Numbered from the stretch's first letter, positions 28,474 to 37,068 are shown. The stretch is 64,000 nucleotides of DNA from Fusobacteria bacterium ZRK30 (GCA_024628785.1 CP102405.1:124001-188000); one strand, 5' to 3'. Numbers and translations are program-made. The notes: generated by a model not told the origin, from the letters alone.

Positions 28474-28995
28474 TTACTTTTTACTCTTGTATTCCTCTAT
28501 AATCTTGCTCCAGATCCCATTGGCTTTTAATATAGTCTCTATAAATTCCCTCACAGCACCATATCCGCCATTATATCTGCTTTTAAAATGTGCAAATTCC
28601 TCTATCTCTGATACAGCATCTGCTGTTATTCCTACATAATCTGCTCTCATCATAGCAGGGATATCATTGATATCATCTCCCATATAGGCCACATTTTTAT
28701 AGTTATAATCATATTTTTTGAGCAATTCATCCAGGGTTGCAATTTTATTTCCTACCCCTTGATATATATCCAATATCCCTAATTCTGTGGCCCTATGTTC
28801 CACCACTTTAGAGGTTCTTCCTGTTATTATAGCTACTTTTATTCCATATTTTATAGCCTGAGCTATTGCCATCCCATCTTTTACATTAAATGACTTTGTC
28901 TCTGTTCCATTGTTGTCATATGTGATCTTTCCATCGGTCATGGTACCGTCTACATCTAAAATTATTATCTTTATTTCCTTTAAATTTGGTTTCAT
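28474..28995 (-). CDS. kdsC: KdsC-type HAD phosphatase (KDO-8-phosphate phosphatase)
   Basis: A 173-residue HAD enzyme without a cap domain. The nucleophile motif is ILDVDGTMTDGKI, motif II is IITGRTSKVVEHRA and the metal-binding motif is MGDDINDIPAM. KdsC dephosphorylates KDO-8-P in lipopolysaccharide inner-core synthesis, consistent with a Gram-negative envelope. The length matches. It lies 11 bases after the cupin regulator gene. Confidence 0.87.
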   Translation of the reverse strand: MKPNLKEIKIIILDVDGTMTDGKITYDNNGTETKSFNVKDGMAIAQAIKYGIKVAIITGRTSKVVEHRATELGILDIYQGVGNKIATLDELLKKYDYNYKNVAYMGDDINDIPAMMRADYVGITADAVSEIEEFAHFKSRYNGGYGAVREFIETILKANGIWSKIIEEYKSKK

Positions 28996-29006
28996 TTTTC
29001 ACCACC

Positions 29007-29555
29007 TTAAAATGTTGGAGGAGTTACTACCCATATTGCTCTCGCTAGCCTGTCGCTAACGTTTCTAAATTTATGCTTTTGAGTAGATTTAAAATACAAA
29101 CTATCTCCCTCTTCTAATTCATAATTTTTACTTTCTATCTGTACTTCTAACTGCCCTTCTAAGACAAATATAAACTCTTCCCCATTATGAGTATAATAAT
29201 CTCTGCCACTCTCTCCTCCAGGCTCAATCTCATACAATATTGGTTCCATATGTTTTTCTATATTAGAAGTAGTCAATAGAGAGATCATTGTTTTAGAGTC
29301 TATACTTTCTACCTTATTTCTTTCGTCTTTTCTTACTACATCAGTATCTTTTTTCTCATCCTCTTCCTCTATCAACGAGCTTACCCTTACATCCAATTCA
29401 TTAGCAATTTTCTTTAAGTTTTCGATAGACGGAGATGCTTTACTTTGTTCAATTTGAGATAAAAAACTAGCTGATAAGTCTACTTTAGAAGCCAGCAGTC
29501 TCAAAGAATACCCCTTATCCTTTCTACATTTTTTTATCTTTTCTCCTAATGCCAT
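29007..29555 (-). CDS. XRE-cupin transcriptional regulator
   Basis: A 182-residue protein with an N-terminal Cro/cI HTH (about 5-60: GYSLRLLASKVDLSASFLSQIEQ) and a C-terminal cupin (about 110-180: EFIFVLEGQLEVQIESKNYELEEGDSLYF). The architecture is that of PuuR/SinR-like regulators that sense small metabolites. It is six bases downstream of cinA. The ligand and targets are not evident. Confidence 0.88.
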   Translation of the reverse strand: MALGEKIKKCRKDKGYSLRLLASKVDLSASFLSQIEQSKASPSIENLKKIANELDVRVSSLIEEEDEKKDTDVVRKDERNKVESIDSKTMISLLTTSNIEKHMEPILYEIEPGGESGRDYYTHNGEEFIFVLEGQLEVQIESKNYELEEGDSLYFKSTQKHKFRNVSDRLARAIWVVTPPTF

Positions 29556-29561
29556 CTTACT

Positions 29562-30758
29562 TCACCCCTTTAAAATTTTAAGTACTTCAAACATTGCTCT
29601 CATCATGGTAATTCTTCGTATTTTTTCTCTATTTCCACTAAAGAGATATTTTTTTATGTATTTTGTATCTCCTACAACTACCCCAATATATACAGTTCCT
29701 ACTGGTTTTTCTTCTGTCCCGCCATTTGGTCCGGCTATCCCTGTCACAGCTATCTTTACGTCTGTAGTTAATCCATCTAACATCTCATTGCACGTCTCAT
29801 AGGAGACAGCTCCATAAAGATCTAAAGTCTCTTTCTTTACCCCTAGTCTAGCCTGCTTAGATTCATTGCTATAGCATACTATTCCTTCTTTAAATACACT
29901 GGATATTCCATCCACTTCAATAAATTTAGAGGCTATCATTCCCCCAGTACATGACTCTGCAAGGGATATATCATATTTTTTATCCTTTAAATAGTTATAG
30001 ATCGAGGTTTCTAACCTCTCATGGTCTTCACCTATTATATTATCACCTATCACCTCATATAGATTTGATGTTATTTTATCTACATTCGGTTTATTGGTGC
30101 TTATTGTCTGCAGTCTTATTATTATACCATAATCTTTCACCAAGAACTCATAATGAATTCCCTTTAACTCAAATAAATGAATGACTTTTGTTTCTAGTAC
30201 CGATTCAGGTATCCCCCATACTAAGATATCTTTTATATAGATATTTTTCTCTAACTTTTCCTGAGATATCAGTAATTTTAAAAACTTGGGAAATAAATTA
30301 TATAGTTCCCTGGGTACTCCGGGAAATGCTGCTATTTTGTCGATGTATATTCCCTTACACATCCCTACATCATTAGGAATCGTTTGGCTTTCATATGGCT
30401 TTTCAGCTTCCCTCAGATTTTTATCTTCCAGCACAAGTTTATGGGAATCATACTTTTCCTTTAAGTCTATATAATCCTCTTTCTCTACCACTAAATCTAC
30501 ATTTAAAAATTCAGCGATAGCTGATTTTGTCAGATCATCCATAGTCGGACCCAATCCGCCATTCAATATAACTAAATCTGATTTTGAATTCCCATATTCA
30601 ATAGCTTCTACAATATCTCTTATATTGTCACCAACCACTAGTTTATGTTTTATCTCTATCCCATATTTATTGAGTTCCTCTGCTATATATATACTATTGG
30701 TATCCACAGTCATTCCGTTTAGGAGTTCTGTCCCAACCAATATAATCGTTGCATCCAT
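29562..30758 (-). CDS. cinA: CinA family protein (nicotinamide-nucleotide amidase)
   Basis: A 398-residue two-domain protein. The N-terminal MoCF-like domain starts ATIILVGTELLNGMTVDTNS and contains LNGGLGPTMDDLTK. The C-terminal amidase domain has SLAESCTGGMIAS and TGIAGPNGGTEEKPVGTVYIG. CinA proteins deamidate NMN in pyridine nucleotide salvage and may have ADP-ribose pyrophosphatase activity. The length is standard. It follows pgpA by 10 bases. Confidence 0.92.
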   Translation of the reverse strand: MDATIILVGTELLNGMTVDTNSIYIAEELNKYGIEIKHKLVVGDNIRDIVEAIEYGNSKSDLVILNGGLGPTMDDLTKSAIAEFLNVDLVVEKEDYIDLKEKYDSHKLVLEDKNLREAEKPYESQTIPNDVGMCKGIYIDKIAAFPGVPRELYNLFPKFLKLLISQEKLEKNIYIKDILVWGIPESVLETKVIHLFELKGIHYEFLVKDYGIIIRLQTISTNKPNVDKITSNLYEVIGDNIIGEDHERLETSIYNYLKDKKYDISLAESCTGGMIASKFIEVDGISSVFKEGIVCYSNESKQARLGVKKETLDLYGAVSYETCNEMLDGLTTDVKIAVTGIAGPNGGTEEKPVGTVYIGVVVGDTKYIKKYLFSGNREKIRRITMMRAMFEVLKILKG

Positions 30759-30768
30759 ATTATCTCTC

Positions 30769-31266
30769 CTAGAAAATTATTGTCATCAACATTATCAATA
30801 AGAAATTTGCCACAACTCCTGCTAAAAAATCGTCTAATACTACGCCTAATCCATGTCCATAATGCTGTGATTTATCTATGGGACCTAACTTAGTTATATC
30901 GAAAAATCTGAACAATAAAAATCCTAAAATTACAGCTACTATAGTCTCTTTATACCCCACCGGGTTCACTAAAAACATTGTAACCATAAACCCTAAAACC
31001 TCATCTATTACTACTTTTTGCGGATCTTTTTCCTTAAATATTTCCCTTTCACATCTATCCGATACATATATTGACAGGGCGAAAAATCCCGTTAAAAATA
31101 TAAAATAAAATGAGTTATATAATCTAGCATCAGCTATTACTAATCTAAATGAGTTCAACATAAAAAATAATGGTATTGCACCTAGTGTTCCCATCGTTCC
31201 CGGAGCTTTAGGTAGATCTCCTAGTCCAAACCAAGTAGCTAAGCCTCTTACAACCTCTTTTTTCAT
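30769..31266 (-). CDS. pgpA: Phosphatidylglycerophosphatase A
   Basis: A 165-residue membrane protein with four or so membrane spans. It opens with ATWFGLGDLPKAPGTMGTLGAIPL and contains DRCEREIFKEKDPQKVVIDEVLGF and DDFLAGVVAN, the PgpA signatures. It dephosphorylates phosphatidylglycerol phosphate. The ATG with GGAGGAGAAAATT upstream was chosen over one five codons earlier. Confidence 0.92.
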   Translation of the reverse strand: MKKEVVRGLATWFGLGDLPKAPGTMGTLGAIPLFFMLNSFRLVIADARLYNSFYFIFLTGFFALSIYVSDRCEREIFKEKDPQKVVIDEVLGFMVTMFLVNPVGYKETIVAVILGFLLFRFFDITKLGPIDKSQHYGHGLGVVLDDFLAGVVANFLLIMLMTIIF

Positions 31267-31325
31267 AATTTTCTCCTCCATTTTTTCATATAGAAACTAA
31301 CCCCGTGAGGGTGTTTCAACTAGTT

Positions 31326-31354
31326 ATTATAACATATTTTAACTTTGAACTCAA
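31326..31354 (-). promoter_or_regulatory. Promoter of the pgpA-cinA-cupin-kdsC-fak operon
   Basis: Read leftward: TTGAGT, a 17-base spacer, then a perfect TATAAT. It is about 60 bases upstream of the pgpA ATG. A small C/G hairpin (ACCCTCACGGGGT) lies in the leader. Confidence 0.8.
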
Positions 31355-31365
31355 AGCAGAGAGCC

Positions 31366-31400
31366 TTTTATTTAAAAGCCCCCTTGCCCTTAACAGGGGT
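31366..31400 (-). terminator. Probable terminator of coaE
   Basis: Read leftward right after the coaE stop codon: CCCCT...AGGGG stem followed by CTTTTAAATAAAAG. The stem is short and the T run interrupted, so termination may be inefficient. Confidence 0.5.
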
Positions 31401-31979
31401 TCACTTTATTATTTCACTATATATTAGTTCCACTTTTTTTAATAATTCCTCTAAATTTCCATTATTTTCAATATGTAACTCTGCTTTTTCTCTCTTTTCC
31501 GATAAGGGCATCTGTGCATCAATTATTTTCTTAGCTAACTCCTCTTCTATCCCATCTCTGGCTTTTATCCTCTCTACCTGGATATTCTCATCTGTACATA
31601 CCACCAATACCTTGTCACAGAGGTACTCAAGCCCTGTTTCGTATAAAAGAGGAATATCCAATATTATCAGCTTTTCCCTCCTGTTCTTTTCTATCTCTTC
31701 TACAATTTTTTTCACTATAACAGGGTGCATTATATTATTTAAAAGTTCCCTTTTTTTATCGCTTCCGAATATTATCTCCCTTAATTTTTGCCGATCCAGA
31801 TGCCCCTGATCTATTATTTCAGAACCAAAGTTTTCCTCTAACACTTTTAATACTTTCGTGGAATCAGAAACTTCTCTTGAAATTTTATCTGCATCTATTA
31901 TATAACTGCCTAATTCTTTTAATTTTTTACTCACTGTACTCTTTCCGCTGGCTATTCCGCCTGTCAGCCCTAATATCAT
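31401..31979 (-). CDS. coaE: Dephospho-CoA kinase
   Basis: A 192-residue P-loop kinase. Walker A is ILGLTGGIASGKSTVSKKL at the N-terminus; DADKISREV and LIILDIPLLYETGLE are the other family motifs. It phosphorylates dephospho-CoA in the last step of CoA synthesis. The ATG preceded by GGGAGAAAATTT was chosen; an upstream in-frame start 18 codons earlier is not needed for the fold. Confidence 0.93.
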   Translation of the reverse strand: MILGLTGGIASGKSTVSKKLKELGSYIIDADKISREVSDSTKVLKVLEENFGSEIIDQGHLDRQKLREIIFGSDKKRELLNNIMHPVIVKKIVEEIEKNRREKLIILDIPLLYETGLEYLCDKVLVVCTDENIQVERIKARDGIEEELAKKIIDAQMPLSEKREKAELHIENNGNLEELLKKVELIYSEIIK

Positions 31980-32101
31980 AAATTTTCTCCCTTTTTTTAA
32001 CATCTCTGACATAACTAAAATACAAATTGTCATCCCTGTGAATTACCATCTATCCTATTATACCTCAATTTAATAAATATATTTTGTTATCTTGTGTCAA
32101 T

Positions 32102-32133
32102 TTAAAAGCCCCCAGTAATTCCTGAGGGCTTTA
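32102..32133 (-). terminator. Intrinsic terminator after the 66-residue gene
   Basis: Read leftward: AAAGCCCTCAG, a six-base loop, CTGGGGGCTTT (one G-U pair), then TTAAATT. It starts a few bases after the small gene's stop codon. Confidence 0.82.
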
Positions 32134-32138
32134 ATATT

Positions 32139-32339
32139 TTATAATTTGTCATGCAGATTGTTACTAGTGCTGCATTTACACCCTAAAGCTACCTCTATAG
32201 CTTGTTTTTCATCTATATATCTTACTTCCCATCCTATACATTCAGGATCTCCGTCATCAAATTTTATAACTTCTTTCTTCTCTACCTTTAATTTTGCTTC
32301 TGTCGTTCCTATTGATTTTAAAAATTCGTCTTTTGTCAT
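32139..32339 (-). CDS. Small protein of unknown function (66 aa)
   Basis: A 66-residue, slightly acidic protein with an upstream AGGAGGATGAAAACGT and its own terminator, so it is probably real. It contains DDGDPECIGWEVRYIDEKQA and a terminal GCKCS with two cysteines two residues apart. No membrane segment or known domain is seen. It lies between coaE and a palindromic repeat copy. Confidence 0.6.
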   Translation of the reverse strand: MTKDEFLKSIGTTEAKLKVEKKEVIKFDDGDPECIGWEVRYIDEKQAIEVALGCKCSTSNNLHDKL

Positions 32340-32385
32340 ACGTTTTCATCCTCCTGATATATCCCATACAAACTAATAATAAAAA

Positions 32386-32400
32386 GCAACGTGATGCTGC
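32386..32400. repeat. Interspersed palindromic repeat, copy C
   Basis: GCAACGTGATGCTGC preceded by AAAAA, two mismatches from the perfect palindrome at 22990-23004. It is 46 bases upstream of the 66-residue gene. Confidence 0.5.
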
Positions 32401-32470
32401 ATACTGACTTTATGATCAGATATTTTTCAGTTTGAATTTGAACTTATTATATCATATTTTTATAAATTAT

Positions 32471-32515
32471 TTGACTCTCTATCAAAACTAGTGTACTATC
32501 TACCTAGAACACTAG
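32471..32515 (+). promoter_or_regulatory. Promoter and operator of the GntR-ABC operon
   Basis: TTGACT (32471-32476), a 17-base spacer and TACTAT (32494-32499) form a promoter. The inverted repeat CTAGTGT (32488-32494) / ACACTAG (32509-32515) overlaps the -10 box. This position suggests autorepression by the adjacent GntR protein. Confidence 0.7.
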
Positions 32516-32535
32516 AGCGATAAAGAGGAGGAGAT

Positions 32536-32892
32536 ATGGAATTCAAAAAAAATATCCCTATTTATTTACAGATAATGGATAAATTAAAACAGGATATATC
32601 CCTGAAAATACTAAAACCCGGAGAAAAGATGATGTCTACACGGGAACTGGCAGTAAAACTTAAAGTTAACCCCAATACAGTCTCCAGAGTATACAAGGAG
32701 TTAGAATCAGAAAATATTGTTTTTACAAAAAGAGGGATGGGAACATTTGTTGTAGAAGACGAAACTATCCTGGAAAATATAAAGCAGAAGATGGCTAATG
32801 ATATCGTGATTAAATTTATTTGCGACATGAGAGATCTCAATATCTCCCCAAAGGAAGCAATAAAGATGTTGAAAGACATGGAGGAGGAATAA
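32536..32892 (+). CDS. GntR family regulator, YtrA subfamily
   Basis: A 118-residue winged-helix regulator: IPIYLQIMDKLKQDISLKILKPGEKMMSTRELAVKLKVNPNTVSRVYKELE. The C-terminal part is a short dimerisation helix pair of about 40 residues, as in YtrA-type repressors that control adjacent ABC transporter operons. The stop codon overlaps the ATPase start (TAATG). The inverted repeat over its promoter is a likely target. Confidence 0.88.
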   Translation: MEFKKNIPIYLQIMDKLKQDISLKILKPGEKMMSTRELAVKLKVNPNTVSRVYKELESENIVFTKRGMGTFVVEDETILENIKQKMANDIVIKFICDMRDLNISPKEAIKMLKDMEEE

Positions 32893-33587
32893 TGGAAAAT
32901 CTAATTATAAACAACTTAACTAAGGGTTATTTTAAAAAAAAGGCCTTGAATAACTTTTCATACTCATTTAAAAGAGGGATGGTCTATGGATTGATCGGTC
33001 CAAATGGAAGTGGAAAAACAACTCTGATGAAAACAATCTATGGATTAGTTAAACCTACTAAAGGGGACTTATCTATAAACAGCAGCAAAATTTCATTCAA
33101 AACCAGAAAAAATATTGCTTTTATGCCTACAGAAGATGTTTTTATGTCAAATCTTGTGGTTTTGGATATTTTAAATTTTTATAATAATACCTTTGAAGAT
33201 TTTTCTTTGGAAAAAGCACACCAGATCCTGGAAAATATGAAGCTGCCTCTAGATGAAAAGATAGAAACCTTTTCAACAGGAATGAAAATGAGATTAAAGG
33301 TGACTCTATGTCTTTCCCGGAATGTAAAATTTTACATGTTTGATGAACCATTAAATGGAATAGATGTTATTTCAAAGGACCTCATTAAAAATACAATCAT
33401 CAGCATGACCACAGAAAACAGTACTATTGTGATCTCCTCCCATGCTTTAAACGAGATGGAATTTATTCTGGAACAGGTTTTATTTTTAAATGAGGGGTCA
33501 CTTATCAGGGATATTAATTTAGAGGAATTCAGAGACAGTGAAAATAAGTCTTTAGAATCACTTTATTGGGAGGTATATAATGTTTAA
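32892..33587 (+). CDS. ABC transporter ATP-binding protein
   Basis: A 231-residue ATPase. Walker A is LIGPNGSGKTTLMK; the signature is divergent (ETFSTGMKMRLKVTLCLS); Walker B is VKFYMFDEPLNGID; the H-loop is TIVISSHALNEME. It is translationally coupled to the GntR gene and to the permease (eight-base overlap). It resembles YtrB-type transporters responding to cell-wall stress, but the substrate is unknown. Confidence 0.9.
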   Translation: MENLIINNLTKGYFKKKALNNFSYSFKRGMVYGLIGPNGSGKTTLMKTIYGLVKPTKGDLSINSSKISFKTRKNIAFMPTEDVFMSNLVVLDILNFYNNTFEDFSLEKAHQILENMKLPLDEKIETFSTGMKMRLKVTLCLSRNVKFYMFDEPLNGIDVISKDLIKNTIISMTTENSTIVISSHALNEMEFILEQVLFLNEGSLIRDINLEEFRDSENKSLESLYWEVYNV

Positions 33588-34281
33588 TTTAATCAAGTTT
33601 GAGATGTTAAAGCATAAAAAAATGTTTTCAATTTTAGGAGTCTTATTTCTATTGATGCAGGTATTTATCATCTATAAAACTTCTATTTTGACTACAACTG
33701 ACAACGATCTTATCGACAAAGGAGGCCTATTAGTTTTTATCAGTTATATTGGCTTTATATATTCATCAATACTCACTTTTTCAAAGGATATTAATTCTAC
33801 TGATAGAAGTGTTGTCTTTATGACTCCTAATAGTGGTTTTAAAATAGTTTCTTCTAAATTTTTAACTACAATTATCTCAGGGACAGCATTGGTTTTAACA
33901 ACGTTTATATGGTTTATCGCAAACGCTTATTATGTAGATCCTAGGATAAAGTTTGAGATTATTGAATACTTAAAAAATGGAGAACTTCTCCTAACAACCC
34001 ACATTTTAATCTTAATTTTTCTTTCAATAGGGAGTTTCTTTGCCTTGGTATTTTTAAGTATTATCATTACCAAGACCTTCCTGTCTAAATTAAAATTTAA
34101 AACACTTATTATTATTATTGTCATGTCTATTTTATCTAAATTCTTTAACTTCGTTTTCTGGGATAACTTTGAAGGAACTATAACTACAACTATGGGAATG
34201 TCTATTGTCGCAATGACATTTATTACTACTTTGATGCTATGGATAAGTGGATGGTTGATAGACAATAAAACAGATTTTTAA
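33580..34281 (+). CDS. ABC transporter permease, YtrC/ABC-2 type
   Basis: A 233-residue membrane protein with about six hydrophobic segments and no catalytic motif. It starts inside the ATPase gene. Together with the ATPase and GntR protein it forms a three-gene operon. The substrate is unknown. Confidence 0.8.
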   Translation: MFNLIKFEMLKHKKMFSILGVLFLLMQVFIIYKTSILTTTDNDLIDKGGLLVFISYIGFIYSSILTFSKDINSTDRSVVFMTPNSGFKIVSSKFLTTIISGTALVLTTFIWFIANAYYVDPRIKFEIIEYLKNGELLLTTHILILIFLSIGSFFALVFLSIIITKTFLSKLKFKTLIIIIVMSILSKFFNFVFWDNFEGTITTTMGMSIVAMTFITTLMLWISGWLIDNKTDF

Positions 34282-34306
34282 GGTTTATATTTTAGGAGGA
34301 CTTATA

Positions 34307-34906
34307 ATGAAAAAAGCACTATTAGTTGTAGATATTCAAAATGATTTTTGCAGCGGAGGAGCATTGGAGGTGGGGGGAGCTGACGAGATCTTTCCCACAG
34401 TGAATAAATTAATAGATGAGTTTAACAAAAATAATGATCTGGTAGTAGCAACTATAGATTGGCATCCTGCTGATCACGGAAGTTTTGCTTCTAATTCTCC
34501 GGGGGAAATTGGAGAGATGGGGGAACTGAACGGTATCCCTCAAATTTGGTGGCCGGACCACTGTGTCCAAGGAAGTATAGGAGCTGAATTACACAAGGAT
34601 TTAAAATCTATAAAAAATAAAATTAATAAGGGACAAAATCCAAAATATGACTCCTACAGCAGTTTTTTTGATGCCAATAGGAAAGCTACAAAATTAAACC
34701 CTCTACTAAAAGAAAATGATATAGATACCCTATATATAGTTGGATTAGCTACCGATTATTGTGTAAAGTTTACTGTGCTGGATGCACTGGAACTGGGATA
34801 TAATGTATATTTGGTAGAAAACGGGTGCAGGGGAGTTAACCTAAATCCCTCCGATTCAAAAGAGGCTGTCAAAGAGATGAAGAGATTAGGAGCTATAGTG
34901 ATATAA
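34307..34906 (+). CDS. pncA: Nicotinamidase (pyrazinamidase)
   Basis: A 199-residue isochorismatase-fold hydrolase converting nicotinamide to nicotinate in NAD salvage. The catalytic triad is D9 (VVDIQNDF), K108 (NKGQNP) and C152 (GLATDYCVKF). The metal site is D51, H53 and H57 (DWHPADH). The length is standard. It has a good ribosome-binding site (AGGAGGACTTATA) and lies 25 bases after the ABC permease. Confidence 0.95.
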   Translation: MKKALLVVDIQNDFCSGGALEVGGADEIFPTVNKLIDEFNKNNDLVVATIDWHPADHGSFASNSPGEIGEMGELNGIPQIWWPDHCVQGSIGAELHKDLKSIKNKINKGQNPKYDSYSSFFDANRKATKLNPLLKENDIDTLYIVGLATDYCVKFTVLDALELGYNVYLVENGCRGVNLNPSDSKEAVKEMKRLGAIVI

Positions 34907-34928
34907 CTGCTGATTTTCTCTACCTCTC

Positions 34929-34957
34929 TTGACAAAAATAAGTTCATAGAGTATATT
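34929..34957 (+). promoter_or_regulatory. Promoter of the GNAT gene
   Basis: A perfect TTGACA, a 17-base spacer, then TATATT, about 45 bases before the GNAT ATG. Confidence 0.78.
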
Positions 34958-35001
34958 TACTAGCAATATATAGCAAAATGATTTTTTAGGAGGTAGAAAT
35001 T

Positions 35002-35493
35002 ATGAATATTTCAATACGTCATGTTAATAAAGGAGATGCTAAAGATATAACTAAAATTTTTCTAGAAAAATCCAATTACAGGAATACTTTAGCAGTTCCA
35101 TATCTCCATGATAATGTTTGGGAAGAAAGAGTTAATAATGTATCACCAAACGTTATCTCATTAGCCGCTGTAGTTGACAAAAAAGTTGTAGGAGTTATTG
35201 GTTTACATATTGAGACTAATATTCGGAGGAAACACTGTGCTGGTATTGGTATTAGTATTTCAGAGAAATATCAAAATAATAAGATAGGAAGCAGATTATT
35301 AAAAGAAATTTTAGATCTTGCAGATAATTGGCATAATATCAGGAGAATTGAATTAGAAGTTTATACAGACAATGAAAAAGCGATTAATCTATATAAAAAA
35401 TTTGGTTTTAAAACCGAAGGTACCCTTAAAGATTATGTTTTTGGAGAGGGGAAATATATAGATGCCCATATTATGGCCAGGTTAAAAATCTAG
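35002..35493 (+). CDS. GNAT family N-acetyltransferase
   Basis: A 163-residue acetyltransferase with the acetyl-CoA motif region ISISEKYQNNKIGSRLLKEIL and the C-terminal VYTDNEKAINLYKKFGFKTEGTLKDYVF, which resembles RimJ/RimL or spermidine-type N-acetyltransferases. AGGAGGTAGAAATT precedes the ATG. The substrate is not evident. Confidence 0.88.
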   Translation: MNISIRHVNKGDAKDITKIFLEKSNYRNTLAVPYLHDNVWEERVNNVSPNVISLAAVVDKKVVGVIGLHIETNIRRKHCAGIGISISEKYQNNKIGSRLLKEILDLADNWHNIRRIELEVYTDNEKAINLYKKFGFKTEGTLKDYVFGEGKYIDAHIMARLKI

Positions 35494-35612
35494 ATTATAT
35501 TTTATAAAAATATAATACCTGTATAATCCAGGCTTATTTCTATTGGGTAGTAATATAATTTTTTTATTTAATTTGATAGTATGTTTCAAATTAATTTTTA
35601 GGTGTAGATATA

Positions 35613-35645
35613 GGGGATTATATAATAATTAAAACATAATACCCC
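35613..35645. terminator. Possible terminator after the small peptide gene
   Basis: GGGGATTAT and ATAATACCCC pair around an AT-rich loop, between the convergent GNAT gene and the peptide gene. There is no strong T run, so it may only be an RNA-stabilising hairpin. Confidence 0.4.
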
Positions 35646-35716
35646 AATCATCTATCCTTAATTTTATTGACTAGTCATATAATCTGTTTTACTTTATATC
35701 TTAATTTTATACTTTT

Positions 35717-35842
35717 TTAGCCTGATTCAGATGTTGTTGATGTTACTGAGGGTTGTTCCCTAATTTGACCTATATCTTCATTGCATAAAACTAAGGTAAA
35801 AAACATTAAAACCCCAATTAAAAGTAATATTCTTCTATTCAT
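35717..35842 (-). CDS. Small exported peptide (41 aa), candidate Phr/SHP-like signalling pre-peptide
   Basis: A 41-codon gene with a strong ribosome-binding site (AAAAAGGAGGTTATATCT before ATG), 17 bases downstream of the TPR regulator's stop codon and in the same direction. The product has a basic start (MNRR), a hydrophobic stretch (ILLLIGVLMFFTLVLC, residues 5-20) and a polar tail of 21 residues ending VTSTTSESG. That is the layout of an exported pre-peptide whose C-terminus is processed and re-imported to act on a TPR regulator, as in Rap-Phr or PlcR-PapR. C20 could also be read as a weak lipobox. No database family is recognised; the signalling role is inference from size and context. 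Confidence 0.65.
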   Translation of the reverse strand: MNRRILLLIGVLMFFTLVLCNEDIGQIREQPSVTSTTSESG

Positions 35843-35859
35843 AGATATAACCTCCTTTT

Positions 35860-37068
35860 TTATAAATTAATATTTTTAATTAAAAATAATGCTTCATATT
35901 CCATATTGTTATCAGTATAATATTTTAATATAGACATAATAAACTCTGAATTTAGATATTTAAATTCAATTTGTGTAATGTGTTTTATGAGTTTTGCCTG
36001 TTTTAGAGGCTTTCTTCCATAGAGAATCACAAGAGATTTAATACTATCTAAGTGTTTTTCAATATTAAAAGAGGTGTTGTTGAAGTTTATTTTAAAAGCA
36101 ATCTCTTTTTCAAATGCTTCTACAGCCTTTACCTTATCTTTTAAATATAAATAAATTTTTCCTATGTTCCAATAAGTTTGATAAAAAATTTCCCCTTTGA
36201 GACTATTTAAGGTAATTTCTAATTTTTTTAAAGTATTTATCATAAGGGCTTCATACTTCATCTCTTTAGCACACGAAAGAATATTGACATAACATATTTT
36301 TAGCTGTTTGTAATTTGTAGGGTCGCTTACACTTTTTTTAAAAAATTCAATGGCTTTTTCATATTCACCTAGATTTTGATAACAAATACCTAAATTGGTA
36401 TAAGAGTAGTAAAAAGGTTTGGTAATTTTCTGCATATTTACAACAACTTCAAAACATGAGATGGCTTTATTCCATTTTTTTGTTCTTAAAAGATTTACTC
36501 CGGTATTATAGGCCAAATATGCCTTTATTTTATATGGTGCGAGATTGATTTCTTTTTGATATTTTAGGTATATTTCATAGGTTAATCCTATCTTTTCCAA
36601 TCTAATTACCTCAATTAAGATTGAATAAAAGAAGTTAGAGCAATGAAAGTTATTTAATAGATCGTAGTAGATCTTTAAAGCCTCTTCTTTCTTACCTATC
36701 TTTTGATTGTGTTTAGCTATAATATATCTATATTTACAGCTATGAATTTCTTTTTCTCGTCCAAATAATTCTATTTCTTCTTGTTTTTCTTTGGAGTAGA
36801 TTGTTCTACCTATAAGGCTGTTGTTCACTAATTTATCTAGCTCTTGCTGGGGAGTAATATATAGGTCTTCTATAGTAATAATTTTATTTATATTTCTTTC
36901 TTGAAAAATTTTATTAAGTGAAGTTACCAAGCATGGTAAATATTTTGGCTTTAAAGGTGTCTTTCCACTTCGAACTTTATATAATAAAGCTAAAGTCATT
37001 TTTGGGTTTTCTAGTTCTTTAATTCCTATTTTATATTCTTTTATAAGTTCAAATATTTTATTATTCAT
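35860..37068 (-). CDS. TPR protein with N-terminal HTH-like segment (RRNPP-like regulator)
   Basis: A 402-residue protein. The first 60-70 residues (MTLALLYKVRSGKTPLKPKYLPCLVTSLNKIF) resemble a degenerate XRE-type HTH. From about 95 to the end are helical tetratricopeptide repeats, e.g. YTNLGICYQNLGEYEKAIEFFKK and NIGKIYLYLKDKVKAVEAFEKE. HTH plus TPR of about 290-450 residues is the plan of Rgg/PlcR/NprR/PrgX peptide receptors. The tiny exported-peptide gene immediately downstream supports that. The region upstream carries TTCTAA repeats at about 20-base spacing, possible binding sites. An ordinary TPR scaffold cannot be excluded. Confidence 0.7.
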   Translation of the reverse strand: MNNKIFELIKEYKIGIKELENPKMTLALLYKVRSGKTPLKPKYLPCLVTSLNKIFQERNINKIITIEDLYITPQQELDKLVNNSLIGRTIYSKEKQEEIELFGREKEIHSCKYRYIIAKHNQKIGKKEEALKIYYDLLNNFHCSNFFYSILIEVIRLEKIGLTYEIYLKYQKEINLAPYKIKAYLAYNTGVNLLRTKKWNKAISCFEVVVNMQKITKPFYYSYTNLGICYQNLGEYEKAIEFFKKSVSDPTNYKQLKICYVNILSCAKEMKYEALMINTLKKLEITLNSLKGEIFYQTYWNIGKIYLYLKDKVKAVEAFEKEIAFKINFNNTSFNIEKHLDSIKSLVILYGRKPLKQAKLIKHITQIEFKYLNSEFIMSILKYYTDNNMEYEALFLIKNINL

